Assembly: GCF_026151205.1 (NCBI RefSeq)
Contig: NC_087074.1
Span: forward strand, 19,895,240-19,959,239
Reading direction: 5' to 3'
From: Bolinopsis microptera
Lineage: Eukaryota; Ctenophora; Tentaculata; Lobata; Bolinopsidae
DNA length: 64,000 nt
Shown here: in pieces, positions 1-13,500 of the stretch
How positions within the stretch are numbered: position 1 is the stretch's first letter
Layout: each line of letters starts with the position of its first letter
Translations under genes and position numbers: made by a program
Notes under the pieces: model-generated
Seen by the model: only the letters and a program-made list of their open reading frames with translations
Database searches by the model: none
Told to the model about the DNA's origin: nothing

Positions 1-1200
1 CGATTGAGGTGCTGGAAGTTTGATTTCGGTCGGAAGAAGCCCACAGCAGAAAGCTTAACAAAACGAAAAGTTGCATTTTCAAAAAGCTGTCCCATTTTCA
101 AATATGAAATGTTCTGAACCCAAATTTGACAGATTGGATAACATTTTTGCCCACAAACCAATATGTCAGTTAATTGATGATGGTATGAAACCAAATTGAG
201 GTACTGGGAGTCAAAATCCCGGATAAAATTGCAAAATCATATTGTCCCAATCTCTGTCCCATTTTCAGTTTTTGAAGATGAAATTTCCAGGACCGAAATT
301 TTACAGTTTTGACTGAATTTTTGACCTGCAACCAATTAGTAAGTCAACTATAAATGGCATATGACACGATTGAGGTGCTGGAAATTTGATTTCGGTCGGA
401 AGAAGCCCACAGCAGAAAGCTTAACAAAACAAAAAGTTGCATTTTCAAAAAGCTGTCCCATTTTCAAATATGAAATTTTCTGAACCCAAATTTGACAGAT
501 TGGATAACATTTTTGCCCACAAACCAATTAGTCAGTTAATTGATGATGGTATGAAACCAAATTGAGGTACTGGGAGTCAAAATCCCGCATAAAATTGCAA
601 AATCATATTGGCCCAATTTCTGTCCCATTTTCAGTTTTTGAAGATGAAATTTCCAGGAGAGAAATTTTACAGTTTTGATTGAATTTTTGACCTGCAACCA
701 ATTAGTAAGTCAACTATAAATGGCATATGACACGATTGAGGTGCTGGAAGTTTGATTCCGGTCGGAAGAAGCCCACAGCAGAAATCTTAACAAAACGAAA
801 AGTTGCATTTTCAAAAGGCTGTCCCATTTTCAAATATGAAATTTTCTGAACCCAAATTTGACAAACTGGATGACATTTTTGCCCACAAACTAATAAGTCA
901 GTTAATTGATGATGGTATGAAACCAAATTGAGGTACTGGGAGTCAAAATCCCGCATAAAATTGCAAAATCATATTGTCCCAATCTCTGTCCCATTTTCAG
1001 TTTTTGAAGATGAAATTTCCAGGACCGAAGATTTACAGTTTTTACTGATTTTTTCACCTGCAACCAATAACTAATAAGTAAGTCAAATATAAATAACATA
1101 TGATTATGACACGATTGGGGTGCCCAAATTTGACAGACTGGATGACATTTTTGCCCACAAACCAATAAGTCAGTTAATTGATGATGGTATGAAACCAAAT
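1..1200. repeat. 367-bp satellite array, left duplicon
   Basis: Tandem repeat with a period of about 367 bp: the motif cgattgaggtgctgg recurs at 1, 368 and 735, with a shortened, diverged unit to about 1200. Each unit also carries the landmarks gtcagttaattgatgatgg and cctgcaaccaattagtaagt. Short open frames across it are repeat-derived and non-coding. The same array lies at 9419-10550 in the right duplicon. The array continues off the left edge of the window. Confidence 0.9.
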
Positions 1201-2721
1201 TGATGTGCCCCACGTTTTGTGGCATATTGATAGAATAAACTATTTCATTTATTATGATCTTTTGAAAATGTCCCCAGAATAGACTCGCCAGTCGCCACCC
1301 GACTACCATCAGCCTTACTTTTCTTTGTTTTCAATTATGAAAGAAATGTAAACTGTTTGAAACGCGACGTTCGATTGTTTAAAGCATCGCTATTGGACTC
1401 ATAGTTGTGCCACATCGGCTTTATGAATCTGTGATACTGTGCATCTATTTTTACTATAGCGGTTGAGAACATTTCATCCATACCTCATATAAGCCTTATA
1501 TGATAGTAATAATGACCCATATACCATCATCTAAGGACCGGTTTTAACCGTTTTGGAGACAAAATTGTAGTTGTATCGCGTAAACTGCCGCAGTAAGGAA
1601 ATCTTCTTATGACTAAAAAGTCACCGGCTACTACTAGCCTACATTTACTTTGCCTTAGACCGCAATACAAGCAGGAATTACAGATAAACGGTAAATAATT
1701 TGAAAAGCGAACCCACTCCCAGGTTTCGAGAGCCTAGTAATTCTCTGTGCGCTTATACTAATACTTATAGTTATTTGGCGCAATGCACAATGAGCAACCG
1801 ATCTCGTTTACAGAGGTAAACCCTTATTTTATCCACGTGATTTGACTGGTTTCAGCTTCTATGTGCGTATTTCTGAAAGGAAGATGTGGTACATGGTAGG
1901 ATGGTGAAAAATCGATTTCAACGACACTTATTATTTTGTGTTTTAATCAGATGGTTTTAATAAAGGTGTCAGATATATTATGGATACAATATTCATATAT
2001 GTATCAACCAGAGTGTAACCGTTAGCATTCTATCGAGAGGCTTTTCCATGATTTCAAGAATTTATTTTAATTTTAACTAATAGTACAAGTGCTACCTACG
2101 ATCGAAATAAAACTATTCATATAATGATAATAAAACGAAATTCGTAAGAATCCAATTTTATTAGTATCAAAAGAAGGGGCAGGTTAAAACTAAAAAGTGG
2201 GTTATTAAAAATCATGAAGCAAAAGCATGCACAAGTGCAGTGGCTACCGCCTGGTCTAATGATATCTCCATCTCTACCACCACCGTACAAAATTAAAATA
2301 TAAAACATCGCCTTGGTTATTCGTGTGTGTGGCAAACCAAAATTCCGAATTCTAGGCTTTTCTCTCCGCTTCACTGCTTGATTTGAAAGCCAAGGGGTGA
2401 GTTAAAAACACAATAAATAAAACAAATGATACTGATATAGTGGACAAAAACAGCAGAAAATATACGTGACCCATTTTACATACCATTGTTATCATATACA
2501 TCAGCACTCTGCACTTATTGTTATAATCATCATGGTAAGATCTGACGCTCTATACAACAGAAATATCACACAAATATTCTTCGTTTGCAGCGTTTGAGGT
2601 GCACGTGCTCAAAACTTGGTGCACGTGCAGAGCCGCGCGCAGCGCGCACATCCTGCACTGTCTGAAACTTGCAACCCTTGGGTAACACATAACCACAGTC
2701 ATTTGGTGTTATTAACGTACG

Positions 2722-5700
2722 TCACGTCAACTTCCAGTCACTCTCCATGTGATATAATAAGTTAGCGATCATGGCTCCGATCCGGGGGTGGGTAAACCGG
2801 GACATGGCCAGGTTGAGGACCCGGTGTTGGTGGGTCAGGAAGAGTTTCTTGTTGTCCGAATACTTGGCCAAGTGTATCAGAGTGAGCGCAGCACGTCGTA
2901 ACATGTCGATACTGGTTCCCCCGCACAGTTCTTCCTGTGATATGTTAGACGGTAACGAGCTGTGCCCCGCCATGTGGGCGTTCAGCGCGAAATTAGCCGC
3001 CGAAGCTTCTGCGTCCTCCAGGAACTTAAGGAGAAGTGAAATGACTTGGGTGAAGTTAGCGAGTTGGTGTGCCACCTCGACACCCTCGTTCCCACCAGTC
3101 TGTGATAAGTTAGACATGATAACCAAGGCGAATTCTCGGGCGACCTGCTGCGTTCTGTCCCCTAACAATAAGACAAGAGCTTTAAACAACGCGGGAATCT
3201 GGTCTTTTATACTCCGAACTATCGGCTGGAGATTGGATGATAATATTGACATTTTTGACAGAGCTTCAAGCATGAGTCTCTGAGGGGTAATGGTAGAAAG
3301 ATAGGCGGGAGGGAACGGGTCAACTGCTTCCGATGACGAGCATGTGACCCAGTGAACTACTGATTGAATCAACGGTGTATACAAAGACTGATTAAAGTTA
3401 CTGAAGTCCAGCTGCCCGCTTATATTTGCCATTATACAAAACGATGATTCTCTGAGAGAGTCCAGAGTTTTCGAAAAGCACCAGCCGCTCGGAAGTCCCA
3501 ATGCTTCTTTTTCTTTGATAGAGCGCTTGCTAGTGCGTTCGAACGATTGATTGCAATCCTGTGACTCCAGTTCACTGTAATGGACATGATGAAGAGACAA
3601 CAACTGAGAAATCATAAGGAGAAATCCGGGATGATGTGAGAGGATCATGTCATTACCGGGGATGAAGGAGAGACTCCGGAAGATGTTCATCACGGACGAG
3701 CACCTGCTGCTAAGATGACGGTCCTGGTCCGACTGGATGAACAGGAACTCGTCCTCAATCTTCACACTTTCGTTTTCTACTCGTTTTTCGTTGGAACTTC
3801 GCAAGCGTTTCCACAGAGCCCTCAGCGATTCTTCGCTGATGTTTTCGTAGTCAATAGCTTTCGCTGCGACTTTGGGGTCTTCTTTCTTGCCGTCATTTAC
3901 TACTGCAACTGTCTCAGGTTTGACACCGTTGACTCCATTCATTTGCGGTATTATAGGATCCTTTATCTGAAGATTATATTAATTAGTTGCTCATTAAGTA
4001 GATATTTGATATTGATAAGGTTTTGATTTAGTCAAGACTGCGCTGAAATCACGAATAATTTGAGTGGTATCGTGGCACTGTACAAAAATGACAAACTAGT
4101 TTGACCTTCTATTACAAAAAACATGAGGCCCTTACCTTGCTAAGTTCCTCCTTGAGTTCCTCTGATGGAATACTTGGAAGATCTGGCTCCATCTTTAGAA
4201 CAGGCTCGTTCTCCTTGTCGGCCCCAACCTCCAACGGTTTAGAGTCACCGAACTTCTGGTCAAGTTCCGACAGATTCACGGGGTATGACGGTGTTAACTT
4301 TAACTTGCTGTTGATTTCGTGCATGGTGTCGATGTAGTCCAGGGATTTGAGACAGTTGTGTTCGATGGTGGGGTAAGGGTCCGCAGACTCCTTAATGGCT
4401 GGGTCTATCACAAGAGTGACAGGAGCAACGTCTTTGTATTTCTTGGTACTCGGCTGTAGGCCGACCAGCTTAGCATCGCTGTACAGCTTACTACCAACTA
4501 CCTTCTCTCCGAATATATCCACTAATACCTGATGATGAACGCAATGTTACACATCGCACAGGTATTGGAAATGTTTATAAAAATGTAAGATGTTTAATTA
4601 ATACTTATATTACTTGTATCATCCATATTTCATGCCTCGTTAAAGGTCAAGTCATAGATCCATACGGCACTCAAATACGGGATTACGGAAATGTTTGTTT
4701 ACCTTTTGGAAGTGGTCCAATAGTCTATCCAGCATCCTGAGCAGGTTGGGATGGTGTCCAAGGTAGAAGTAAGCTACCATTGTGTTATCACACAACAGAA
4801 TGTTCAGCACGTTAACAACCCACGTAGACTCAGTCAGCAGCCCCGATTTCAGGGACATTACCAGTCTGATAGTCTCTACATATCCTGGGGTGGGTTATGT
4901 AATAGAAAACAGTACGGTGTTTGGGAATTCTACCTGTCCCACGGTACAAGTCACAACATGAAATACAACACGAAATCTTAGAGGATTTCCATTACAGTCG
5001 TCCCTTAGTATTATAGAAAGTTGGCGATGTTCTTATACAAAATTAGGGAAATTGGGGGATTAGGTTCTGCCACAATACGGCCAAACAATCTCCCAATTTC
5101 CCCGAAAGTTAAATGCGCATGACTGTATATTAAAGTGTATTATATATATAAAGTGTATATTAAAGTGACTAACCTAGCTCTTTAGAGGTGAGTTTCCTTC
5201 TCTTACTGATGTTGGGGGTCGCCTGTTCGATTGTGGGCGGACCGGAAGGAGGAGCAGGTCGCTCTGAAGGGTGCATCCGAACTGGAGCGAGATGGGAGGA
5301 AGCTGAGGTGGGCATACTGCTGATGGACGGAGTAGTCACGGTAGGGCTGATGTGAAGTGGTTGTGAGGATACTTGTAGGGCCGCTGTTGGGGCCGCTGGG
5401 GCAGAGGAGGAGCTCTTTTTCTTGCTTGAATCGGACTGATTCTGCGGTAAGGTTCAGGTTTAATCGTGGTAAGGGGTAAATAATCTGTTTTCAATTTTTA
5501 ATGAGCAGAGGAACGTCTATTTTTAAACTGTTTAATTAGTCAGAATATATCCTGGTTAAAGCCGTAACAGCAAATAGGGCCCCAAATACATAGCAAAATA
5601 AAAACCTTGGCTCTTTCATTGCTTCTGCCTAAATTGCTCATTTTGGTTGGGGCTGGAGCGACCTGCAAAAAAGTGCTTTAAAACTCAGCCAGCCGATACC

Positions 5701-6704
5701 CATGGAGTGTCTAATATGAGTGAGATCTAAAATGTAAAATGTTGAGATACTCAACTGTTTAAAGCATGAAAAATGATTTGTTTGCAATTTTTCCGGCTGT
5801 TGAAGTTGATGGTGATGATAGCAGTGAAACTCTGGCTACACTCACCTGTAGCCTTGGAGCGGGACTGGGTTGGTAAGGAGGTTGGACTGCGTTAGCCGGG
5901 TACCGATGTATCGTCTGTTCCCCGTATATAGTCGGGCCTGGAGGTGGTTGGTTGCCGGGGTACGGCTGTCTGAATCTCCAGCTATCAGGCCCATGAGGGG
6001 ACATGTGGTCCGGCTGATAAGGTGGTCTCATGTACCCCATGTGGGAGGGGTGGTGTCCAGGATGCCCAGGTGGGTACTGGCCTGGATAATACATGGGAGG
6101 TCTGTACCCAGGGTGGTCAGAAGGTGGGGGTGGTCCTGTAGGAGGAGGACCGTGGAACCCAGACGTCATATTTGGGGGTGGGCCCCCATTGTGAATGTCA
6201 GGAGCAGGATGAGGTCCACCAGGATGGGGTCCAGGGTGGGAGGAGGGAGGGTAGTAGCTGTTATAGTATGTGTTGGGTGGAGCGTACCTCTCCGGCTGCA
6301 CACTTGTTGGTCCCTGTGGAGGTTCTCTGTCAGTACATCCAGACTGTTAACTCTGTTAACACATTGCTTACTTAACGACATCTCAGGACCTAACTTGGCT
6401 AAAGAGTACCAGGTGTTGACCTAAACTAAACCTTACAAAACGGCCAACATATATATCTCACGTTAGTGGTCGCTTGACGTTTTGGAGCGGGCTGTTTGTC
6501 CATGTCAGGACCTCGTCTCATCTCATGGTTTAATCTGAGTGGCTCAGGACCGTGGTCACTCAGGAAGTCCAAACTGTGGTCGAACTTGCATTCAAATGCA
6601 AACAAATACTTGATGTACTGCTTCCTGAGGAAGCTCACGGCACTCTTGTCGTCTTTAATATTGAGGGCTTTAGCTACTTCGTTCCAAGACTTGTTCTTGT
6701 TGAC
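2722..6704 (-). CDS. Partial ARID1 copy: duplicated exons 8-14 without 5' exons
   Basis: Seven exons repeat the 3' part of the neighbouring ARID1 gene: 6462-6704 (second half of the ARID domain), 5846-6313 (Pro/Gly/His/Tyr-rich), 5606-5662, 5174-5441 (ends in [10 protein letters not shown]), 4703-4884 ([13 protein letters not shown]), 4136-4528 and 2722-3966 (BAF250 C-terminal region with [11 protein letters not shown] and ANISGQLD). All splice phases fit and every frame is open (2856 nt, stop at 2722). No ATG exon or first ARID half precedes 6704; the homology to ARID1 stops at about 6960. Unlike the right copy, exon 5846-6313 has no frameshift. It may be an orphan fragment, an alternative set of terminal exons reached from the exon at 17201-17489 (phases are compatible), or an assembly duplicate. 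Differences from the right copy that I spotted are mostly synonymous. Confidence 0.75.
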
Positions 6705-6889
6705 CTGGGAGATGGGAGAATTACATTCTCAGAAAAATGTTAATAATGGCTTCATCGCCTATTATTGAAACTACTGATAAGTAGTGTTAATACTAGAAGC
6801 ATGCTCAAAGGAGTTTCATAAGCGAATGACAGCGGCAAACGCAGTTTTGTATCCCAAGGGAACCAATAACTAACTGAAGGACCCTGCAT

Positions 6890-6960
6890 TAAGTCTGCAC
6901 TATACACACTACACAGCGCACTATACACACTACACAGCGCACTATACACACTACACAGTT
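6890..6960. repeat. Short minisatellite at duplicon edge
   Basis: Three copies of a 22-bp unit, gcactatacacactacacag plus gc. The left duplicon ends here. The matching site in the right duplicon (16380-16642) is a much longer array of related units. Confidence 0.85.
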
Positions 6961-6967
6961 TTACCAT

Positions 6968-9418
6968 TTACTCAGTTTTTGAAAATGTACAATTTAACCT
7001 GGTTTGATGCATCTAATTTATCGTTTTGTTGTTGTTGCATATTGTTTGCATCCATGGTAGCTTGTCAATTGTATAGAGTTTCATTGGTGTGTAATCCGAA
7101 TTATAAATATCATTAACATTAATTGTTTACTTTTATTTTAATTTATCCTTGTATGATACAACTATTATTGACCACGCAGCTGTGAATCTTAACTAATTAA
7201 AGTAGCTGAATAGGTCGCATATTTTTGCGGTTTTAAATGGCGCATTTCAATTCTCCGCTATTTAATCTGGGTTTTTATTTTTCTTTATTTATTTGATGCC
7301 ACGTTTAAGTTCTTACTCAAAGTTAAACTTATTAATGTGGAAAAAATCTTGATTTTTCAGTTAATTCTTATCAGCATATTCTTGACTCAATAATGAATAA
7401 CACGGACCACCGTTTGTTATCACGATCAAGTTTTTCAATTTCCATTCCTTTTTGGATGACGAACTTACCGTGATAAAATATTTATTCTTATATAGCATGA
7501 TTTAAACTTATTAAAGTTACCGGTTACATATCTTCACGAACTATTATTTCAGGTTATAATAGGAATATTTATTTTTGCCATCGTCTTAAATGATTTAACT
7601 TCAATATTTCTTCTCTCACATCATTGTTACATATCATTTTGAACGGAATTGTATGATGTATTGCATGTTAATATAATACGATAACAAAATTTTGTGTTAT
7701 TTTAAAATTAGATGAAATAACATCGTTTTATTATATATTTGGGTGGGAATAATGTACACGTTAGAGTTAGACAGAAATTAATTTAAGGGTTAAGACGACC
7801 TGGTCACTATACGGTCTGAAAATAACTGCGAAATAACTTTCGTGTTTTGATGAATAAGGTCAAAGTGAGAATTGTAAATTATAATTTCATCGCATAATTA
7901 CCACGTCAACCTCTAATTTAATGATAATTAATTCCAGAAAACCTTGCATGAAATGAAACTTACTTGATCGCGCTCAGACTGCCAAAAAAGCGCTTATTAG
8001 GCGATTATTATTGCAGAATAGAATATATCCTTCAGGATTTAACACACAGTTAATTGTATAACAATCTCGAAGATCGACTGTATTGGAAGATATGGAACAG
8101 TCGACTAACTATAGTAGAGTGTAGAACTAGACTGACTAATTGGTTGCGGGTCAGAAATTTGGTCAAAACTGTAAAATGTCGGGCCGGCCCTTGACTTCCA
8201 GTACTTAAGCTAATTCCCATATTATAATCCCTAAAGTAACTTTACATTCATTAGAGTCTTCCTCTGAAGGAAGGCTCGCCAGAACATGTGAAGCCGGAAG
8301 CGTGCTCTTCTCCTGGGAGAAAATGCACACCTGAGCTGCTGCACTAGATCGATTTCCTGCTCCACCGTCAACTATTAGAGTTGAAATAGATCTTAAATTC
8401 GACTGCAGAATGAGAGGGTTCTTGCCTATTTGATGCTCAAACTAGCATTTTCCTAGTTTCCGTCACACACAGAGAACTTCCTTTAATCGGTCACGTGAGG
8501 GTCACGAGATAGCGATTCAGCGCGCTTAGTGGCGGCATCTAGCACGTGATATTTGCACAGGTAATTACACGCCATATAAGTCATAATTAACAGGGGGACT
8601 GTTGAGCTAGCTCTGATCGGTGTATCACTTGCAGGCTGCATCTAGCACGTGATATTTGCACACCTAATTACACGCCATATATGGGAGGAGCTAGGGGTAG
8701 CCGTACGTACAAGTAAATGTTCCGCGTAAACTATGTTGGTATAAAAGTAACTTTGGTTTAATGAAAGTGTGTGAGGACCGTGTACAGTTGGCAGTGCACT
8801 GGTTTGTCGTTCAAGTGGTTAGAACGTGGGTCTGTCCGAACTATCCGAAATCGTTGTTACGTTGAAAGCTGTACCTCAGTTCGATTATCATGTTACCTAG
8901 CTAGTAACTTGGTGATTGAACAGAGAGTGGAAAACCAGACGAAAGTAAAGATGAAGTCTCGGGGACTGGGGTAGCGGCTGATGATGGGCATGATTAATTA
9001 AAGAGCCCTAGGTCGCTCCCCAAACCGGTCCAATAACACATTTTCTAAAAATTTTTACTAGCCTGTCACGTGACCAAAATAGACGCTGCTGTTGTCAGCT
9101 ATATTCGTCTAGTCCAGTGCACATTTCTAAAAGCTCTAGTTCCATGAATCAAGCTGATGTTTATGTGTTTGCTACCAGCCAATGGTCCAATATTCTTTTT
9201 AATATCGTAGTTTTGCTATTGCAGCTCATCATATGTATTTTAGCAAATTTTGTTTTATCATAATCGTAGTTATCCAAATTTATCAGCCGGATTTATTTGG
9301 CAAAAATTAGAGAAAGATAAGCAAATATTGAACCTGAAATTCCCAATTCGGCTGCTTACTCTTGACAGGCACGTAGCCAGGGTGCCTCACTCTTGATTAC
9401 TTGGGGTGGCCGCTAACG
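6968..9418. other. Spacer between duplicons; no gene seen
   Basis: AT-rich DNA with no convincing exon. It contains a direct repeat, atctagcacgtgatatttgc, at about 8537 and 8639, each copy with a CACGTG E-box and a following attacacgccatata. A rearranged, inverted satellite fragment lies near 8133-8182 (ctaattggttgcgggtcaga). Confidence 0.7.
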
Positions 9419-10550
9419 TTAATTGATGATGGTATGAAACCAAATTGAGGTACTGGGAGTCAAAATCCCGGATAAAATTGCAAAATCATATTGTCCCAAT
9501 CTCTGTCCCATTTTCAGTTTTTGAAGATGAAATTCCAGGACCGAAATTTTACAGTTTTGACTGAATTTTTGACCTGCAACCAATTAGTAAGTCAACTATA
9601 AATGGCATATGACACGATTGAGGTGCTGGAAGTTTGATTTCGGTCGGAAGAAGCCCACAGCAGAAAGCTTAACAAAACGAAAAGGTGCATTTTCAAAAAG
9701 CTGTCCCATTTTCAAATATGAAATTTTCTGAACCCAAATTTGACAGATTGGATAACATTTTTGCCCACAAACCAATATGTCAGTTAATTGATGATGGTAT
9801 GAAACCAAATTGAGGTACAGGGAGTCAAAATCCCGGATAAAATTGCAAAATCATATTGTCCCAATCTCTGTCCCATTTTCAGTTTTTGAAGATGAAATTT
9901 CCAGGACCGAAATTTTACAGTTTTGACTGAATTTTTGACCTGCAACCAATTAGTAAGTCAACTATAAATGGCATATGACACGATTGAGGTGCTGGAAATT
10001 TGATTTCGGTCGGAAGAAGCCCACAGCAGAAAGCTTAACAAAACAAAAAGTTGCATTTTCAAAAAGCTGTCCCATTTTCAAATATGAAATTTTCTGAACC
10101 CAAATTTGACAGATTGGATAACATTTTTGCCCACAAACCAATTAGTCAGTTAATTGATGATGGTATGAAACCAAATTGAGGTACTGGGAGTCAAAATCCC
10201 GCATAAAATTGCAAAATCATATTGGCCCAATTTCTGTCCCATTTTCAGTTTTTGAAGATGAAATTTCCAGGAGAGAAATTTTACAGTTTTGATTGAATTT
10301 TTGACCTGCAACCAATTAGTAAGTCAACTATAAATGGCATATGACACGATTGAGGTGCTGGAAGTTTGATTCCGGTCGGAAGAAGCCCACAGTAGAAATC
10401 TTAACAAAACGAAAAGTTGCATTTTCAAAAGGCTGTCCCATTTTCAAATATGAAATTTTCTGAACCCAAATTTGACAGACTAGATGACATTTTTGCCCAC
10501 AAACCAATAAGTCAGTTAATTGATGATGGCATGAAACCAAATTGATGTGC
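9419..10550. repeat. 367-bp satellite array, right duplicon
   Basis: Same satellite as at the left edge of the window. The array starts in mid-unit at gttaattgatgatgg after unrelated sequence and runs about three units into the ARID1 3' flank. Confidence 0.9.
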
Positions 10551-13500
10551 CACACGTTTTGTGGCATACTGATAGAATAAACTATTTCATTTATTATGAT
10601 CTTTTGAAAATGTCCCCAGAATAGACTCGCCAGTCGCCACCCGACTACCATCAGCCTTACTTTTCTTTGTTTTCAATTATGAAAGAAATGTAAACTGTTT
10701 GAAACGCGACGTTCGATTGTTTAAAGCATCGCTATTGGACTCATAGTTGTGCCACATCGGCTTTATAAATCGGTCATACTGTGCATCTATTTTTACTATA
10801 GCGGTTGAGAACATTTCATCCATACCTCATATAAGCCTTATATGATAGTAATAAGGACCCATACCATCATCTAAGGACCGGTTTTAACCGTTTTGGAGAC
10901 AAAATTGTAGTTGTATCGCGTAAACTACCGCAGTAAGGAAATCTTCTTATGACTAAAAAGTCACCGGCTACTACTAGCCTACATTTACTTTGCCTTAGAC
11001 CGCAATACAAGCAGGAATTACAGATAAACGGTAAATAATTTGAAAAGCGAACCCACTCCCAGGTTTCGAGAGCCTAGTAATTCTCTGTGCGCTTATACTT
11101 ATAGTTATAGTTATTTGGCGCAATGCACAATGAGCAACCGATCTCGTTTATAGAGGTAAACCCTTATTTTATCCACGTGATTTGACTGGTTTCAGCTTCT
11201 ATGTGCGTATTTCTGAAAGGAAGAAGTTGTAGTACTAGTAATACTAATAGTATAGATTAACAGGAATGCCACCGTTTCCATCGTAACTAACACGGTTTTC
11301 ATCTTTTAATGTTTTACTTAAACACTGTTAAAGACTATGCTTAAAATAGCCCTCAATAGTGCAGCCAGGAAAACAAGTTAAATATCCAGGATATTTGTTA
11401 TCTGCTAATCAGAATAGCTATGATGTGGTACATGGTAGGATTTCAACGACACTTATTATTTTGTGTTTCAATCAGATGGTTTTAAAGGTGTCAGATATAT
11501 TATGGATATAATATTCCTATATTTATCAACCAGAGTGTTACCGTTAGCATTCTATCGAGAGGCTTTTCCATGATTTCAAGAATTTATTTTAATTTTAACT
11601 AATAGTACAAGTGCTACCTACGATCAAAATAAAACTATTCATATAATGATAATAAAACGAAATTCGTAAGAATCCAATTTTATTAGTATCAAAAGAAGGG
11701 GCAGGTTAAAACTAAAAAGTGGGTTATTAAAAATCATGAAGCAAAAGCATGCACAAGTGCAGTGGCTACCGCCTGGTCTAATGATATCTCCATCTCTACC
11801 ACCACCGTACAAAATTAAAATATAAAACATCGCCTTGGTTATTCGTGTGTGTGGCAAACCAAAATTCCGAATTCTAGGCTTTTCTCTCCGCTTCACTGCT
11901 TGATTTGAAAGCCAAGGGGTGAGTTAAAAACACAATAAATAAAACAAATGATACTGATATAGTGGACAAAAACAGCAGAAAATATACGTGACCCATTTTA
12001 CATACCATTGTTATCATATACATCAGCACTCTGCACTTATTGTTATAATCATCATGGTAAGATCTGACGCTCTATACAACAGAAATATCACACAAATATT
12101 CTTCGTTTGCAGCGTTTGAGGTGCACGTGCTCAAAACTTGGTGCACGTGCAGAGCCGCGCGCAGCGCGCACATCCTGCACTGTCTGAAACTTGCAACCCT
12201 TGGGTAACACATAACCACAGTCATTTGGTGTTATTAACGTACGTCACGTCAACTTCCAGTCACTCTCCATGTGATATAATAAGTTAGCGATCATGGCTCC
12301 GATCCTGGGGTGGGTAAACCGGGACATGGCCAGGTTGAGGACCCGGTGTTGGTGGGTCAGGAAGAGTTTCTTGTTGTCCGAATACTTGGCCAAGTGTATC
12401 AGAGTGAGCGCAGCACGTCGTAACATGTCGATACTGGTTCCCCCGCACAGTTCTTCCTGTGATATGTTAGACGGTAACGAGCTGTGTCCCGCCATGTGGG
12501 CGTTCAGCGCGAAATTAGCCGCCGAAGCTTCTGCGTCCTCCAGGAACTTAAGGAGAAGTGAAATGACTTGGGTGAAGTTAGCGAGTTGGTGTGCCACCTC
12601 GACACCCTCGTTCCCACCAGTCTGTGATAAGTTAGACATGATAACCAAGGCGAATTCTCGGGCGACCTGCTGCGTTCTGTCCCCTAACAATAAGACAAGA
12701 GCTTTAAACAACGCGGGAATCTGGTCTTTTATACTCCGAACTATCGGCTGGAGATTGGATGATAATATTGACATTTTTGACAGAGCTTCAAGCATGAGTC
12801 TCTGAGGGGTAATGGTAGAAAGATAGGCGGGAGGGAACGGATCAACTGCTTCCGATGACGAGCATGTGACCCAGTGAACTACTGATTGAATCAACGGTGT
12901 ATACAAAGACTGATTAAAGTTACTGAAGTCCAGCTGCCCGCTTATATTTGCCATTATACAAAACGATGATTCTCTGAGAGAGTCCAGAGTTTTCGAAAAG
13001 CACCAGCCGCTCGGAAGTCCCAATGCTTCTTTTTCTTTGATAGAGCGCTTGCTAGTGCGTTCGAACGATTGATTGCAATCCTGTGACTCCAGTTCACTGT
13101 AATGGACATGATGAAGAGACAACAACTGAGAAATCATAAGGAGAAATCCGGGATGATGTGAGAGGATCATGTCATTACCGGGGATGAAGGAGAGACTCCG
13201 GAAGATGTTCATCACGGACGAGCACCTGCTGCTAAGATGACGGTCCTGGTCCGACTGGATGAACAGGAACTCGTCCTCAATCTTCACACTTTCGTTTTCT
13301 ACTCGTTTTTCGTTGGAACTTCGCAAGCGTTTCCACAGAGCCCTCAGCGATTCTTCGCTGATGTTTTCGTAGTCAATAGCTTTCGCTGCGACTTTGGGGT
13401 CTTCTTTCTTGCCGTCAGTTACTACTGCAACTGTCTCAGGTTTGACACCGTTGACTCCATTCATTTGCGGTATTATAGGATCCTTTATCTGAAGATTATA

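Larger units (their letters stand above)
1..6960. repeat. Left copy of ~9.5-kb direct duplication
   Basis: This stretch matches 9419-16400 almost base for base, offset by 9522 bp at the left and 9479 bp at the right. It contains satellite, ARID1 3' flank and ARID1 exons 8-14. Differences are scattered substitutions and a few indels: about 195 bp extra in the right copy near 11224-11421, and about 40 bp extra in the left copy near 5127-5166. Homology ends abruptly in a minisatellite at about 6890-6960. An uncollapsed haplotype in the assembly is an alternative to a true tandem duplication. Confidence 0.9.

Noticed and set aside
714..1309. Open frames in the 367-bp satellite
   Set aside because: The same peptide pieces recur in every satellite unit with frame changes; there is no start, splice or domain evidence.
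2117..2374. 85-codon minus-strand open frame conserved in both duplicons (twin at 11639)
   Set aside because: It lies downstream of the ARID1 stop and is identical only because the duplication is recent. It has no protein-like features beyond a hydrophobic tail.
2771..3283. 170-codon plus-strand open frame (and its twin at 12293-12805)
   Set aside because: It is antisense to the last ARID1 exon, whose minus-strand frame has the conserved BAF250 motifs.
5870..6424. Arg/Val/Trp-rich plus-strand open frame (twin at 15350)
   Set aside because: It is the shadow of the Pro/Gly/His-rich ARID1 exon 9 on the minus strand.
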